This document shows, piece by piece, positions 1 to 10,705 of a DNA stretch of 64,000 nt (position 1 is the stretch's first letter; every line of letters starts with the position of its first letter). The notes beneath the pieces were generated by a model. The model worked only from the letters and a program-made list of their open reading frames with translations. It did not search any database and was not told the origin of the DNA. Made by a program: the position numbers and the translations under genes. Source of the stretch: Saccharum officinarum (lineage: Eukaryota > Streptophyta > Magnoliopsida > Poales > Poaceae); contig CM036158.1 in assembly GCA_020631735.1 (NCBI GenBank), forward strand, positions 80,715,447 to 80,779,446. Reading direction: 5' to 3'.

Positions 1-2356
1 TGGGACCTTTGGGACAACGAGTGAAGACATGTTTAATGGGTGGTTTAGATGGAGGTGGAGGACTCTCATCTGTAGATATCACATGAGGTGGAATGGAGGA
101 TGGTGCAGGAACATCACCTCCAGATGAATTAGTAGGAAAACAAAGAAAGGAGGTGGACTCAGTGGGGGAATATGAAGGTTTAGTAGATGGGTTGTTAAAG
201 AAAGGGCGATCCTCAACAAAATTCACATCACGGGAGATACATATACGACGAGAGGTAGGATCATAACACCGATAACCCTTATGCTCAGGACTATACCCCA
301 GAAAGACACACTCAACAGATTGAGCGGTCAACTTGGTCCGCTCACGAGGGGGAAGCAAAACATAGCATGTACATCTGAAGACTCAAAGATGACCATAGTT
401 TGGAGGAGTACCAAAAAGTACTTCACTAGGACATTTGCCAAACAGTTTGGATGAGGGCTGTCTATTGATGAGATAGACAGCAGTAGAAATAGCTTCACCC
501 CAGAAATGTGATGGAACAAATGAGGAAATAAGAAGTGTTCTGGCAGTTTCTATGAGATGGCGGTGTTTGCGTTCAGCAACACCATTTTGAGCATGTGCGC
601 CAGGACAAGAGAGCTGAGCAAGGGTGCCCTCAGAGGTCAAAAAATGGCGGAAAATATCAGATAAATACTCACCACCAGAGTCAGAGCGAAAAACTCTGAT
701 AGGAGTAGAGAACTGAGTGTGAACCATGCGCGCAAAAGATTGATAAATAGAGCACAGTTAAGAGCGATGTTTCATGAAATAAATCCAAGTATAACGGGAA
801 TGATCATCAATGAAAATAACATAATATTTATGACCACCCTTTGTAGCAAAAGGTGCGGTACCCCATACATCTGAATGAATAAGATCAAAAGGCCTAGCAG
901 AATGTGAAACACTAGATGAATATGGAAGCTGTATTTGCTTTCCAAGCTTGCAACCTTTACAATGGAAACTAGACTCGACAGATGCATAACCTAGACAACC
1001 TTTATTTATTAATGTTGACAAACGGGACCCACATAAATGACCAAGACGGTGATGCCACTTGGCGAAGGATGAGGTGGATGAAGATGCAGCAGATGACACA
1101 CGAGACGTGGATGTGACTGAAGAAGGAAGGCGCAAGGTGTCCAAAACATAGAGGCTAGGAGCACCTTTACGACGATGGCCAGTCCCAATCACAGTCCCGC
1201 TTCGACGATCCTGAATGAAACAAGATGAGTCCTCAAATCCAACAAAGCAATTTTGATCAGTAATTTGGCCTACTGATAGAAGATTCATGTTCAACTGAGG
1301 TACAAGAGAAACATCAGGTATAGAAAAATGAGAATTGCAAAGAGAACCCTGGTGAGTGATGTGACAGGATGTACCATCGGCAGTCTGAACAGAAGCACCA
1401 TCCGTGACTGACTTGCAAGCAACCAAGTGGGACTGATCAAATGTCACATGGAAAGAAGCGCCTGAATCAAGAACCCAAGACGTCGAGGGAGCACTGACAG
1501 GTGAGGCTGCAGCAATAGAGACTGAACCTCTAGAAGTGGAGCCCGTACCACGACCACGGGCAGCACGACGGGCACGAAACTCAGCCAATTTCTGTGGGTG
1601 CTGGACAAAACAATTTTCTAGAGGATGACCAGTCCTGCCACAATGCTTGCAAGGCTCTGAAGAGGTGCCTTTTGGTGCACCAGACCTCTGTGAGGCTGCC
1701 AACACACTATGAGGCACAGACACAGAAGAAGCAGACAGGGACTGAAGACGTGTTTCTTCTGCAAGTAAATCAGCCAAGGCCTGTGCCATAGTGAGATTAG
1801 AGGAATTGTGAAGCAATCGAGTGCAAATGGAATCATATTCTGCCCGAACTCCCATAACAAATCTGTATGTAAGGAACTGCTCAATGAAAGTAAGTGTTGT
1901 ACAATTCTCTGTAGCTGTGCATTGAGGTACCATGGAGATCAAAGAACCCATCAAACGATCAAAAGCAGAGTAGTACTCATCAATGGACATATCTTTCTGT
2001 TCAATGACATGAAGTTGTTGCATAAGAGTATGTTGAAGAGCACCACTATCTTGAACATATCGTTGCTTCAAATAAGACCACATGGGCTTCGCTCTTTTAA
2101 ACTTACGAAGACTCATGATCATAGTTTGCTTAACACTATTGACTATGGCTGCCATCACTTTTCCATCATTGATTTCCCAGGTTTTAATAGCAACAGCATT
2201 ACTACCATCAGGGTTACGAGCAGGCGGATCATCAGTTAGATGAAAATAAAAACCAACACCCCTTAATGCAGTCTCAACACAAAAAGCCCACTCTGGATAG
2301 TTCTGACCATCTAAAGTGATGTTGATAACAATGTCATTGATCTGTGATGTTGACAT
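1..2356 (-). pseudogene. Copia gag-protease-integrase polyprotein, interrupted by two stops, incomplete
   Basis: The frame starts at the ATG at 2356 (MSTSQIND...). Residues 1-230 are a copia Gag core. A CCHC knuckle ([14 protein letters not shown]) lies near residue 235, the protease DSGAS motif near 295 and the pre-integrase HHRLGH motif near 435. The integrase shows its first Asp in IHSDVWG, its second in RSDSGGE and its Glu in GVAERKH. A TAA at 758-760 and a TGA at 383-385 lie in this same frame; protein similarity continues past both through the VFxC and [10 protein letters not shown] region to position 1. The element is therefore inactive although its catalytic triad is intact. The 2357-2904 leader is GC-rich and holds Arg-rich open frames on both strands that I treat as non-coding. 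Confidence 0.88.
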
Positions 2357-2904
2357 GGTTGGAAAGGATACAGACCGCTAACCAACAGGGAGACTGACAG
2401 TGGACCAACAGGCAGACTAAAGCAGGGATTAGTTACCACCGTTGCAGAAGCAGAAGTCCTCTGTTTCCTCTGCTGTGCGATCCGAAGGAGATCGGATGAT
2501 GTGCAGCAGCAGGCGGGCCGAGGAAGAGCCGTGTAGATGTGCAGGCTCGGACGTTGATTCCACAGAGACGAAGCGGACAACGTGATGCACGCAGACGACA
2601 CGTCGGATGGGACGCGGACGAGTGCGCTGAAGAGGCGGACGACCGTGCGGACCGCGCGGACTTCACGGGCGAACGGCCGCGGGATTTCACCACGCACGGG
2701 CGCGAACGTCGCAGGCGGACGGGCGCGCAGGTAGGGCCGCGCGGACGGCGCGGAGCGACAGACCGCGACAATGAAAGACGACCGCGATGGCGGCCTGACA
2801 GGAGACGACCGCGACGGGGGAGACAACCGCGACGGCGGCCTAATAGGGATTGGATCGTGGGGGATTAAAAAATTTGATTAGCTCTAATCCCAGCCCTAAT
2901 CCAT

Positions 2905-2917
2905 GGCTTTGATACCA
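2905..2917 (-). promoter_or_regulatory. Primer binding site of element E
   Basis: On the minus strand the bases read TGGTATCAAAGCC, one mismatch from the usual plant initiator Met-tRNA primer site TGGTATCAGAGCC, and they lie directly against the LTR end at 2918. Confidence 0.8.
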
Positions 2918-2919
2918 TG

Positions 2920-3005
<86 letters not shown>

Positions 3006-3055
3006 CCACATGGGCTATATGGGCCTATAGGATGGGCCTTGATATACACTTAACA
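2918..3055 (-). repeat. 5' LTR of element E, only 138 bp, mostly (TA)n
   Basis: The segment has the inverted ends TGTTA and TAACA and directly abuts a methionine-tRNA-type primer site on the minus strand. About 80 bp of it is a (TA)n microsatellite at 2921-3001. The short length is unusual. The second LTR is outside the window, so this boundary is inferred from the ends and the adjacent primer site. Confidence 0.6.
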
Positions 3056-3525
3056 AATTTAAAGATAGAAAAATTGAGATAAAATTCTATTAGTGCAGGT
3101 GTTCCTTCCAATTAATATTGAGAAGTTTTACTGCTACCTAGTGGTTGTGAATGCTACAAAATGTGAGATACATGTCTTGCATTCTTTCAGGCAAGAACTA
3201 TCGGATCGTCAAGATATAAAAACTATGGTAGATCCTAATGATTGATATATAGTTTCATATTGTATTTTAATTCTAATATTCTTTTCTAAATCCTTGGTGT
3301 TTTGGTCACAACACATGAAGAGTAATAAAACTTGCAGCAGAGCATACATAGTTGTACCGAGATAAATGAGCAGATATTAAAGTGATAGCTTGGCCAATTA
3401 TAGATAAGATCACTGAGAGAATGCAAACAGATGGGTAAAACATCATCTACTTGTTGTGTATGCCATTGCCGGATTTGCAATGGTATATGTATCACTCACG
3501 TTTATTTTTTTACTTTTGCACAGGA
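3056..3525. other. AT-rich spacer
   Basis: I see no gene, RNA or recognisable repeat in this stretch between element E and the MITE. The short open frames show no domain or codon pattern. Confidence 0.5.
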
Positions 3526-3528
3526 TAA

Positions 3529-3953
3529 GAGCATCTTTAATAGTTTCTAAAAAAATCACTTGGTAAGCTAATAAGTTTTCAAACTGACTAAAAAAATCAG
3601 GAGCATATTTGTTGGCTTTCTCCAACAGTTTTTAAAATCTCTCTCCTCAAAGATTGGAGGTAATTTTTCATTCGGAATCTCAAACTATTTCTCAATCAAC
3701 ACAACCACTTTTATACTTTCTTTCTCTCTGATTCATTTGTATCAGGAACCTGTCCTACTTCTTACTCTTTTCCGCATCCTTCCTTCTTAGATTGAGCGAT
3801 GGATAGACACGCGTATTTATCCGTGCGGGGGTCAATTTTTCCAAGTGCCAAAAGATTGAGAGGTGGGGTTGGGAGTTGTTGGAGACGCGTTTTTTTCTAT
3901 CTTATCAAAAATCATGGATTTGGAGATTGTTTTGGAAACTCTTGGAGATGCTC
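3529..3953. mobile_element. Tourist-like MITE (PIF/Harbinger), 425 bp
   Basis: The termini are inverted repeats of about 19 bp that begin GAGCATCT and differ at three positions. They are flanked by identical TAA triplets at 3526-3528 and 3954-3956, the 3-bp duplication typical of PIF/Harbinger. The inside is AT-rich and has no transposase. Confidence 0.75.
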
Positions 3954-3956
3954 TAA

Positions 3957-4738
3957 GTTGTGGTTTATGGATGATCAACTATATGGAGTATTGGACTGAA
4001 ATTACTCTATCTGACCATGTGACCTAGGTAATTTATAGGAAGATTTCTAAACAATATAGCCACTTTTTTGAATCAGTTTCACAAACACCTATTTTCTTAC
4101 CGTGTGTCATACTTAATGAATCTGATTGTTTGTTTTATTTTTGTAAATTTTATCTTGTTTTATATTTTGTCTTTTACCGTAGCGTTAGCACGGTCATACT
4201 ACTAGTTTTTTTAACTTTCAAACATGTAATCGACATGGTATGTTACGCCTTTTAGTTTACGTCGAAGTAAGGAGCACCATTTGGTAATTAGCTTTACAGA
4301 GTAGTTAGTAGTTTGTTCCTTTTTTTCTTTTTTAATTACTGTAGTTCCTTCAACCATGTTCTTCCAAGATCTGCTCAAGGGTTGCTGCTTCATGGAGGCG
4401 TCAATTCAGTAGGGTTGCTGCAATTTACCATAGAAGTTTCTAGTGCCAGATATGATGTATATTTAAGTGGGCATTCTGCTCCAAATAATGACGGGTGCCA
4501 AAAGTTTGAAATCTGAAGTTAGATCCAGTTAAGATGAAAGAACAACAAGCACAGAAGGTTGGTGAGTTCAATTTGTTATACACTCTAATTATCTCTTATA
4601 ATTTGTGTTGCTGCTGAAATTGAAACTGCTTCTCTGCATAACCAAGCATGGGACATGGTGGCAAGAAAAAAATGTGCAGATTCTATAGACTTGGATTCAG
4701 AATTCAGGTTGGAGATGGTGGTGCTCATATTGCCTTCC
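3957..4738. other. Spacer without recognisable gene
   Basis: This is AT-rich sequence with no supported gene. The open frame at 4313-4516 has no recognisable motif. Confidence 0.45.
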
Positions 4739-4880
4739 TGTACCATTTGGTACCATGTAGATTGTTTGAGTTATCATTTTTTCCCCATAATGTTATTGTT
4801 ATCTGTTCTTGTACCATTTGGTACATATTGTTTGAGTTATCAATTTTTTCCCATAACGTTATTGTTATCGGTTGTTTGAG
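4739..4880. repeat. Tandem duplication of about 75 bp, partly repeated again after element A
   Basis: Two diverged units contain CCATTTGGTAC, TTGTTTGAGTTATCA and ATGTTATTGTTATC in the same order. A related segment occurs at 18295-18355 on the far side of element A, so the retrotransposon landed inside a small local repeat cluster. Confidence 0.65.
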
Positions 4881-7683
4881 TTCTTGTTTAGATTTGTTAC
4901 TCCTGTAACACCCTCGGTGTTACCGCGCGTAACAAAACACCAAAGCATGTCATGAGCATCGTACTTATGTGTTTTTGCATTTTTGGAAGTGCGTAGAATC
5001 ATTTAGTAATCCTAAATAGCTAATAAAATGTTAATTGGAAGATTGACGTAATAACCGGATTATATCAACTAAGGTTGGAAACTAATTTTTATTGAACGAG
5101 AATGCTATAAAACATGTATGTGAACCCTAAATGAAATGTGAAGTGCTAAGTGTGTAGGTGTTAATGCAACTTGTGTTGTCAAGTAACACAATCGCTAGCT
5201 AGCATTTCCAGTAGATCGATAAGTGAACGCGTAACGTAAATCAGCCCTAGACTTAGAGTGATTTCCAAGTCGTTTAAACAACTTGACAAGGCCGTGTTGG
5301 CGAGTTTGTTCCGTGAAATCCAGTTGAAGGGAGGCGGTATGTTGTGGCTTGGGGCGATAGCCTAGTGTACCCTCTTTGCGTTGGTGAAGTTCGTTTGGTC
5401 CCTAGACCAATCGTTTAGTCGTGGCAAGGACTTTAAAAATCGTGCGCGTGTTTAGTCGCGGCTGGTTGGCCAGCCGAGCGCAGTCACCGTGACGTCGTGC
5501 TGTGCGTGTCATGCCATGCTGCACCGCGGGCTCGCGCGCTGTCGCTCGGTGGGGGGGGGGAAAGGCCAGCCGAGACCGTCCCGACCTGTCAGTGGCCCAG
5601 CTGAGTGTCGGCCGCTCTGGCCGCAGCGCCGGTTGCTTGTCATGCGCGGGCTTCGGTGCCCCGTGGTCGCTTGTGCTCTACCGCACTGTCCAGCTCTGGC
5701 TGACCGTGCCGCCCCACTTTTGCCGCTGCTCCACGGGCCGTTGTGTCCTGGCACTGTGGCCGTTGACATCGTGTGCGAGTTGCCTTCCTGCCCCACTGCC
5801 CCCCTCTCTGCGTGGCGCGTAGTGGCGTGTTTGCCGTTCGGGGTCAGCGCCCGTCGCGTCCGTGTCCGGTCCCAGCGCTGCTGCGGCCGGTCGGGGCTGA
5901 TCGCGCACGCCACCGCCACCCTGCTTGCGGGCGCTGTGGCGTGGTCCTGTGCGTGTGTCTCCAACCGCGTTGACCCAACCCCAACGTGGAGGTGACCGAG
6001 AGCTGACCCGCCCATTCCCCTATCCGCCTGGTTGTTTGGGGTCGCTGCAAGCAAGCCGGGCGGAAGAGATCACCTTCGGCCAATTGTCCACGCCAGGGGT
6101 TCCGCCACCAAGTGACCTCACCGAGCGAGCTAACCTCACTTCCAATTTGACCCCACCATGCTCCAATTGGAGGTTGCCGTTCCACCATGTTTTAAGGTTG
6201 AGCTCGGCTGTGCACCGTGTTAGCTTACCGTTCGCCTCGTAACCCGATTTGGCTGCACCGCTAGCCTCGCCACATCACCCGCTCCATCCTGCGCACCACC
6301 TCGGAGCCCGTTTGCCACCTAGCCGTCGTGGGCGAGGCCGCGCTGCCGCGGTGCACCACCTGGCTGCTCGGGCGCACGTGGCCGGCTCAGCTCAGGTATC
6401 CTCCACCCATTCCATCACTACGGTTAGGTCTGGGGTGGATCACCAAAGCTCTCTCGCCGGCGCCGTCCTCGCCGGTTGAATGTCGTCGTGAGGAGGTCGC
6501 TCCATCCCGTCTCTGGTCTCTGAATCGCTGCCCCGAGCCTCGCGTCTGCACTGAGGTGAGCGTCTCCCCCTTAGGTACACGGTAGAAGCTCCTCTCTGGT
6601 CGGCGTAACCGGACAGTGCCGGCCAACGCCGCTCCAGCGTGCGGTGGGGCGTCGTGGACCTCTCCGATGCAAAGACGGGAAAGGCTAGGGGTGTTCGTGC
6701 AAAGCCCCTGAGTGTGGGAATAGTGCTAAGCTTGGCCGCACTATTAGTAGCTAGTCTGGGGTCTCTTTTGCGAGATCGCCAGCGCGCGGGCTTCCCCGCG
6801 CTGTGGGCCGCATCCCGTGGGCCGAGTGCACGTGTGCGCGCTGCGCGAGTGGGCCACGCAGTTGGGCCGCGCGGGGAGAATGGTTTTCGTGTTTTAGCGA
6901 TTTTAGAAATGCTTTGGTAATTTAGTTTTCGAACCAAACTTTGATGAATTTTAACGACTTGTGTAGATGTCCAAAAATCATGAAACCACTTTAGTTGAGT
7001 TCCTAAATTCATGATCTATTAATTTAATAAATTCCATTCGTGCATTGCTGTGATGATGCTAGGTCGATTAAATCAATGCATAAGGCAACAAATATTAATG
7101 CAACCAATCTTGTAGGAATTTTTGTGGCAAATATATGATAGCTCTAGCTCTGAAATTTTTGCAGTAGCTTCATGATGTGATTAGATGTTTGCTATAATTT
7201 TCATAGCCTTCGAATAGCTTGTTTGATAGGGTAGCTAAGTTTCCCTAGTGCTATGTAGTAAATCGGTAATCAAAAGTTGATGTGCATGTTGGTTGCTAGA
7301 GTTTGGGATACATCAGTCAACCTTTGATTAGTAGAGATAATGGTAGCTTAGCATATTAGCCTTTAGAGTTAGATAAGTAGCTAGTAGTGGTTGTTGTTAT
7401 AAGAACTACTGTTGTCACCATATTGAGTGACGTATTATCATTGCATGCATGTAGATCACAAGGGGGTTGAGTACGTGGCCGCGGAGGAGCAGGACTACGA
7501 GGAAGTCATCGAGGAGTACGAGGAGATCTTCATGCTGGAGGAGTTCTAGGAGCCACCTGTGACTGACACCTCTGACTTTGCACCTGCCCAAGGCAAGCCC
7601 CGGTGCATAACCCTTATTATTCAAATCTTTATATATATTTAAATGTTGTGCATTTATGTTACAGGAATTTTATGATACCCACA

Positions 7684-7686
<3 letters not shown>

Positions 7687-7770
<84 letters not shown>
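7687..7770. repeat. (TA)n microsatellite in the 5' LTR of A
   Basis: This is uninterrupted alternating TA. Its counterpart in the 3' LTR is longer and carries one phase slip. Confidence 0.95.
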
Positions 7771-7773
<3 letters not shown>

Positions 7774-8536
7774 TATCGGTAGCGTGAGTAACCTGTCGTT
7801 ACTCACAATAGATGATGATGATTATTATTACATTCATGATAAAAAGGATGGAAAGGAAATAGTGACCGGGCAGGGATGGGGTATGGGTATTGGTGGGTGT
7901 AACAAGTTGTGTCCCGCGGCCACGGGGCATAACTGGGTTGCACTGTTTTCTTGTCCGTGTCAATTAAGGACCCCTCGTTGCATGGACCCTGGTCAAGTCA
8001 CAGATTTATTATCCCAAGCACATACTTGCTTATGGGAGCGGGAGGGCTTGTTACTCTCTTGTCATGGGCTCCGGCTCTTTCCGGACTGACTGATTGGAGG
8101 CGGGGATAGGTGCAGGCCTTAGCACCGTATTGAGGCCGGGCCTCAAGTGCGGGAGCTAGGAGTCCAAGTTTGGACGGGGACCTGGAAACCCGTGACAGGA
8201 GTGGAGCGGGTTGGTCTCGCTTGTGCCTGGGTGCAAGCGAGGCATGTGTTTTTCGTGGTACCCAGCTAGGCACATTGATTCGTGAATCGCTATTTCTACA
8301 TGACGGTACGGCTTGACTACGCTCTAGCATCGTAGTAAGAACTGGCAGTGGAAAGATGGAGAAATGCTACTGATTGCTCAACCTTGCTTGATTATAGACT
8401 AGGGGCTTACATAGAAGGTTGGATAATAAATAAAATACGACCATTAAAAGGAAGGAATTAAGGACACACTTTTAGTGCTGCTTTCCGCAAACAAGAAACC
8501 CACAAGCCATAAAGCCTATCATAATCCTTGAGAGTC

Positions 8537-8612
8537 GGGAAATATATTTCCCAGTCGGGTAAGTCTTGCGAGTACATTGTGTACTCAGGGTTTATTTTTA
8601 CCCCTGTTGCAG
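8537..8612 (+). promoter_or_regulatory. Palindrome and hairpin island in the 5' LTR of A
   Basis: A perfect 16-bp palindrome (GGGAAATATATTTCCC, 8537-8552) is followed by GGTAAGT, a GAGTAC/GTACTC hairpin (8570-8575 and 8581-8586) and TTGCAGGT. The same arrangement is found at 17823-17898 in the other LTR, and the hairpin part recurs in element D. Its role is unknown. Confidence 0.6.
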
Positions 8613-8963
8613 GTGCACCTTGAGCAGATAGGCCTTGTGTGGAGGATTCTTCTGGTGGGCATAGACAGATTCTCATTTCGTTCTGCTAGATGTTTATTTT
8701 AATTCCGTTGTTTAATTTATCGCACTCTGAACCCCTGGTATTGTAATAAACTATTTCTGAGACTCTATGTTGTATGAAATGGACTAAGTATTGTAAGCTT
8801 GTACTCATTATTGGATTCCGAGTGTAAAATGTGGATTGTTCGAGTTCTCCCGTTGGGTGTGCTCGACGGAATCATCTGGTTTAGCTTACTTTCAGGGCAC
8901 TTAGTGTCTAGTGGAAGACAAGCGCCCCTAAAAGCGTGCTAAACCGGGCGATTCTGCCACAGT

Positions 8964-8976
8964 TGGTACCAGAGCC
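8964..8976 (+). promoter_or_regulatory. Primer binding site of element A
   Basis: TGGTACCAGAGCC lies two bases after the LTR end and differs at one base from the plant Met-tRNA primer site. Confidence 0.85.
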
Positions 8977-9444
8977 AATAATGAGCTTACAAGCTTAATC
9001 ACCTTTTCAAAAAGACTTAAAACTTTGACCAACAAAAGATTTATGAAAAACAGGATGCGGTAAGGTCGATGTAAATAAGTATTAAGCCCTAGCAATATGG
9101 TTTATCTAGGATAGTGGCACTGGTTTGCCTAACTATTTTCTGCAGGTACACTAACCTACGTTGCGTAAGGAAGCGCTAGTTTCGGAAGTGAGTGTACGAT
9201 GTGCCAAAATTTCTAGCGAACGTCGCTATATTTCCGGCTTGAGTGAACGAATAGGCCGATGCATGCATCACAAGAATAAAAATCGGTTAATCTAAAAACC
9301 CCTTCACGCATAATCGTGGATAATAATAGGGTAGGATAAGAACTAAAAAGAATTACTTCAACTGTCTTGAAGGCCGTATCATCTTCTCAGTCTCGTATTC
9401 TAAATCTGGAGAAGTGCCCTAATGGTTGGTTCTTATCTGTACAG
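8977..9444 (+). other. Untranslated leader of element A
   Basis: No coding signal is seen before the gag start. It holds a block at about 9140-9285, from TGCAGGTACACTAACC to GATGCATGCATC, that reappears in diverged form in the leader of element D at about 51903-52060. Confidence 0.6.
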
Positions 9445-10705
9445 ATGGACCTGAGGTCCCACCGTGTGGGAGTTGGGTCCGGTCACGGGAGTACCAGCGC
9501 TGGAGCGGGCCGTGACCCTGAGTGTCATGGCGAGAATGGTCGCGAGAATGCCAATGGGGAGAGCCACGATGCCCCACGCTTGGCTCCTCCTCCTCCTCCT
9601 CCACCGCCACCACCACCTCTGATGACTCCGACGGAGATGATGGCGGAGGTGCTGGCTACTCGTCGTGAGACGGCCCGTGCCCTGGAGTTGATGGCGCAGG
9701 CTGTCGGTGGCCTCGCTCGTGGGGGTCCCGGTGGCAATGGCGGGAATGGGGGCGGTGCCCGCGGTCTTGAGAGGCCCTGTTTTTATTAGGACTTCTTGAA
9801 GACCAACCCACCCACGTTCGCGTCGACGGTGAAGCCTCTGGACGTGGAGCACTGGCTTCATGTGCTGGAGCAGAAGTTCTTGCTGCTCACGGTGACCGAT
9901 GAGCAGAAGGTGTGCTTTGCCGCACAGCAGCTGTTGAGGTCTGCCAATGCTTGGTGGGATACTTTTAATGCCATGCAGCAGGTGGATCACTAGGTGACAT
10001 GGCAGGAGTTCACTGCCGCCTTTCGAGAGTACTTCATTCCTGTGGGTGTTCTGAACAGGAAGCTCTCGGAGTTCTTGGACCTGAAGCAGGGAAGCCTATC
10101 CGTGATGGAGTATGCTAACAAGTTCAACCATTTGGCACAGTATGCTGGCACTCACGTTGACACAGATGAGAAGAAGAGGGACCGCTTCTACCGTGGCCTC
10201 TCTTGCATTCTGCAGAAGGAGCTCTACACCGGGAACTACCAGACTTTTGGCACCCTGATGAATGCTGCCATTGCTATGGAGGGACTGCAGCGTGACACTC
10301 AGGCTAAGTGGAAGCGCAAGTGAGGGATTTCTGGGTCTTCTAGTCACCCGTCGCCATAGAAGATGCAGGTTGTCAAGAGGATGTCCTACCATTCCCTAGG
10401 TGGACAGCCATCTCGGCAGCCTCAGCAGACCCGCCAGGCACCGTCGACTCAGTACTGTGCACCTACCCAACAGGTGCAGCAGCCACAGGGACAATAGTTT
10501 CCACCTTGCCAGGGGCAGATGGTCAAGTCTACTGGCTGTTTCAAGTGTGGCAAGGAGGGCCACTTTGCTCGGGGAGTGTCCCGAGAACCAGCCTGCTCAG
10601 TCGTCCGCCAACTCTCGCCTGATCAAGAGGACGATTATCAAGAAGAAAATCCCAGTGAGCCGTTCGGGGCAGGTTAACTATACGGAGGCTAAGGAGTTAT
10701 TGTAG
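9445..10705 (+). pseudogene. Gag of element A (stops and one frameshift)
   Basis: The frame begins at the ATG at 9445 (MDLRSHRVG); an upstream in-frame extension exists but has no better start. A Pro-rich run and a Gly/Asn-rich run are followed by the retrotransposon Gag core, recognisable by WLHVLEQKF, WWDTF, WQEFTAAFREYF and MEYANKFNHL at about 9840-10140. In-frame stops lie at 9787, 9991, 10321, 10357 and 10495. A CCHC knuckle begins CFKCGKEGH at about 10540 and is broken by an extra G in a run at 10571-10574. The frame then continues and meets a TAG at 10703. Confidence 0.9.

Larger units (their letters stand above)
1..3055 (-). mobile_element. Element E: Ty1/copia LTR retrotransposon, 5' part, truncated by window start
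   Basis: Reading on the minus strand from 3055 downwards, the order is LTR, primer binding site, GC-rich leader, gag, protease and integrase, which is the copia order (integrase before reverse transcriptase). Reverse transcriptase, RNase H and the 3' LTR lie beyond position 1, so no target-site duplication can be checked. The coding frame is closed by two in-frame stops. The lineage within copia was not assigned. The domain order, the CCHC knuckle, the DSG protease motif and the integrase residues are directly visible; the outer boundary at 3055 rests on the TGTTA/TAACA ends. Confidence 0.9.
4904..8961 (+). repeat. 5' LTR of element A (4058 bp)
   Basis: It begins TGTAACACCC and ends TGCCACA, matching the copy at 14087-18247. 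Its parts are an AT-rich start with a candidate TATA (CTATAAAAC near 5107), a GC-rich block at about 5480-6880, an AT-rich block, a (TA)n tract at 7687-7770, and a conserved 3' part with a palindrome and hairpin at 8537-8612. Compared with the 3' LTR it lacks about 45 bp in the GC-rich block and about 45 bp after the (TA)n tract, besides many point differences. Open frames in the GC block occur in all frames and differ between the copies, so they are not taken as genes. Confidence 0.93.

Noticed and set aside
2311..2868. Arg/Ser-rich frames on both strands in the leader of element E
   Set aside because: Composition effect of a GC-rich leader between primer site and gag; no domain.
2840..3049. 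Tyr-Ile repeat proteins over TA microsatellites (also 16831-17093)
   Set aside because: Translations of (TA)n, not proteins.
5489..6585. Several overlapping open frames of 60-180 codons in the GC-rich block of the LTRs of A (also 14631-16123)
   Set aside because: They are open in many frames at once because of high GC, have no domain, and are not kept intact between the two LTR copies.
8964..8976. tRNA-like sequences at the primer sites
   Set aside because: They only match the 3' end of a Met-tRNA; no cloverleaf is present.
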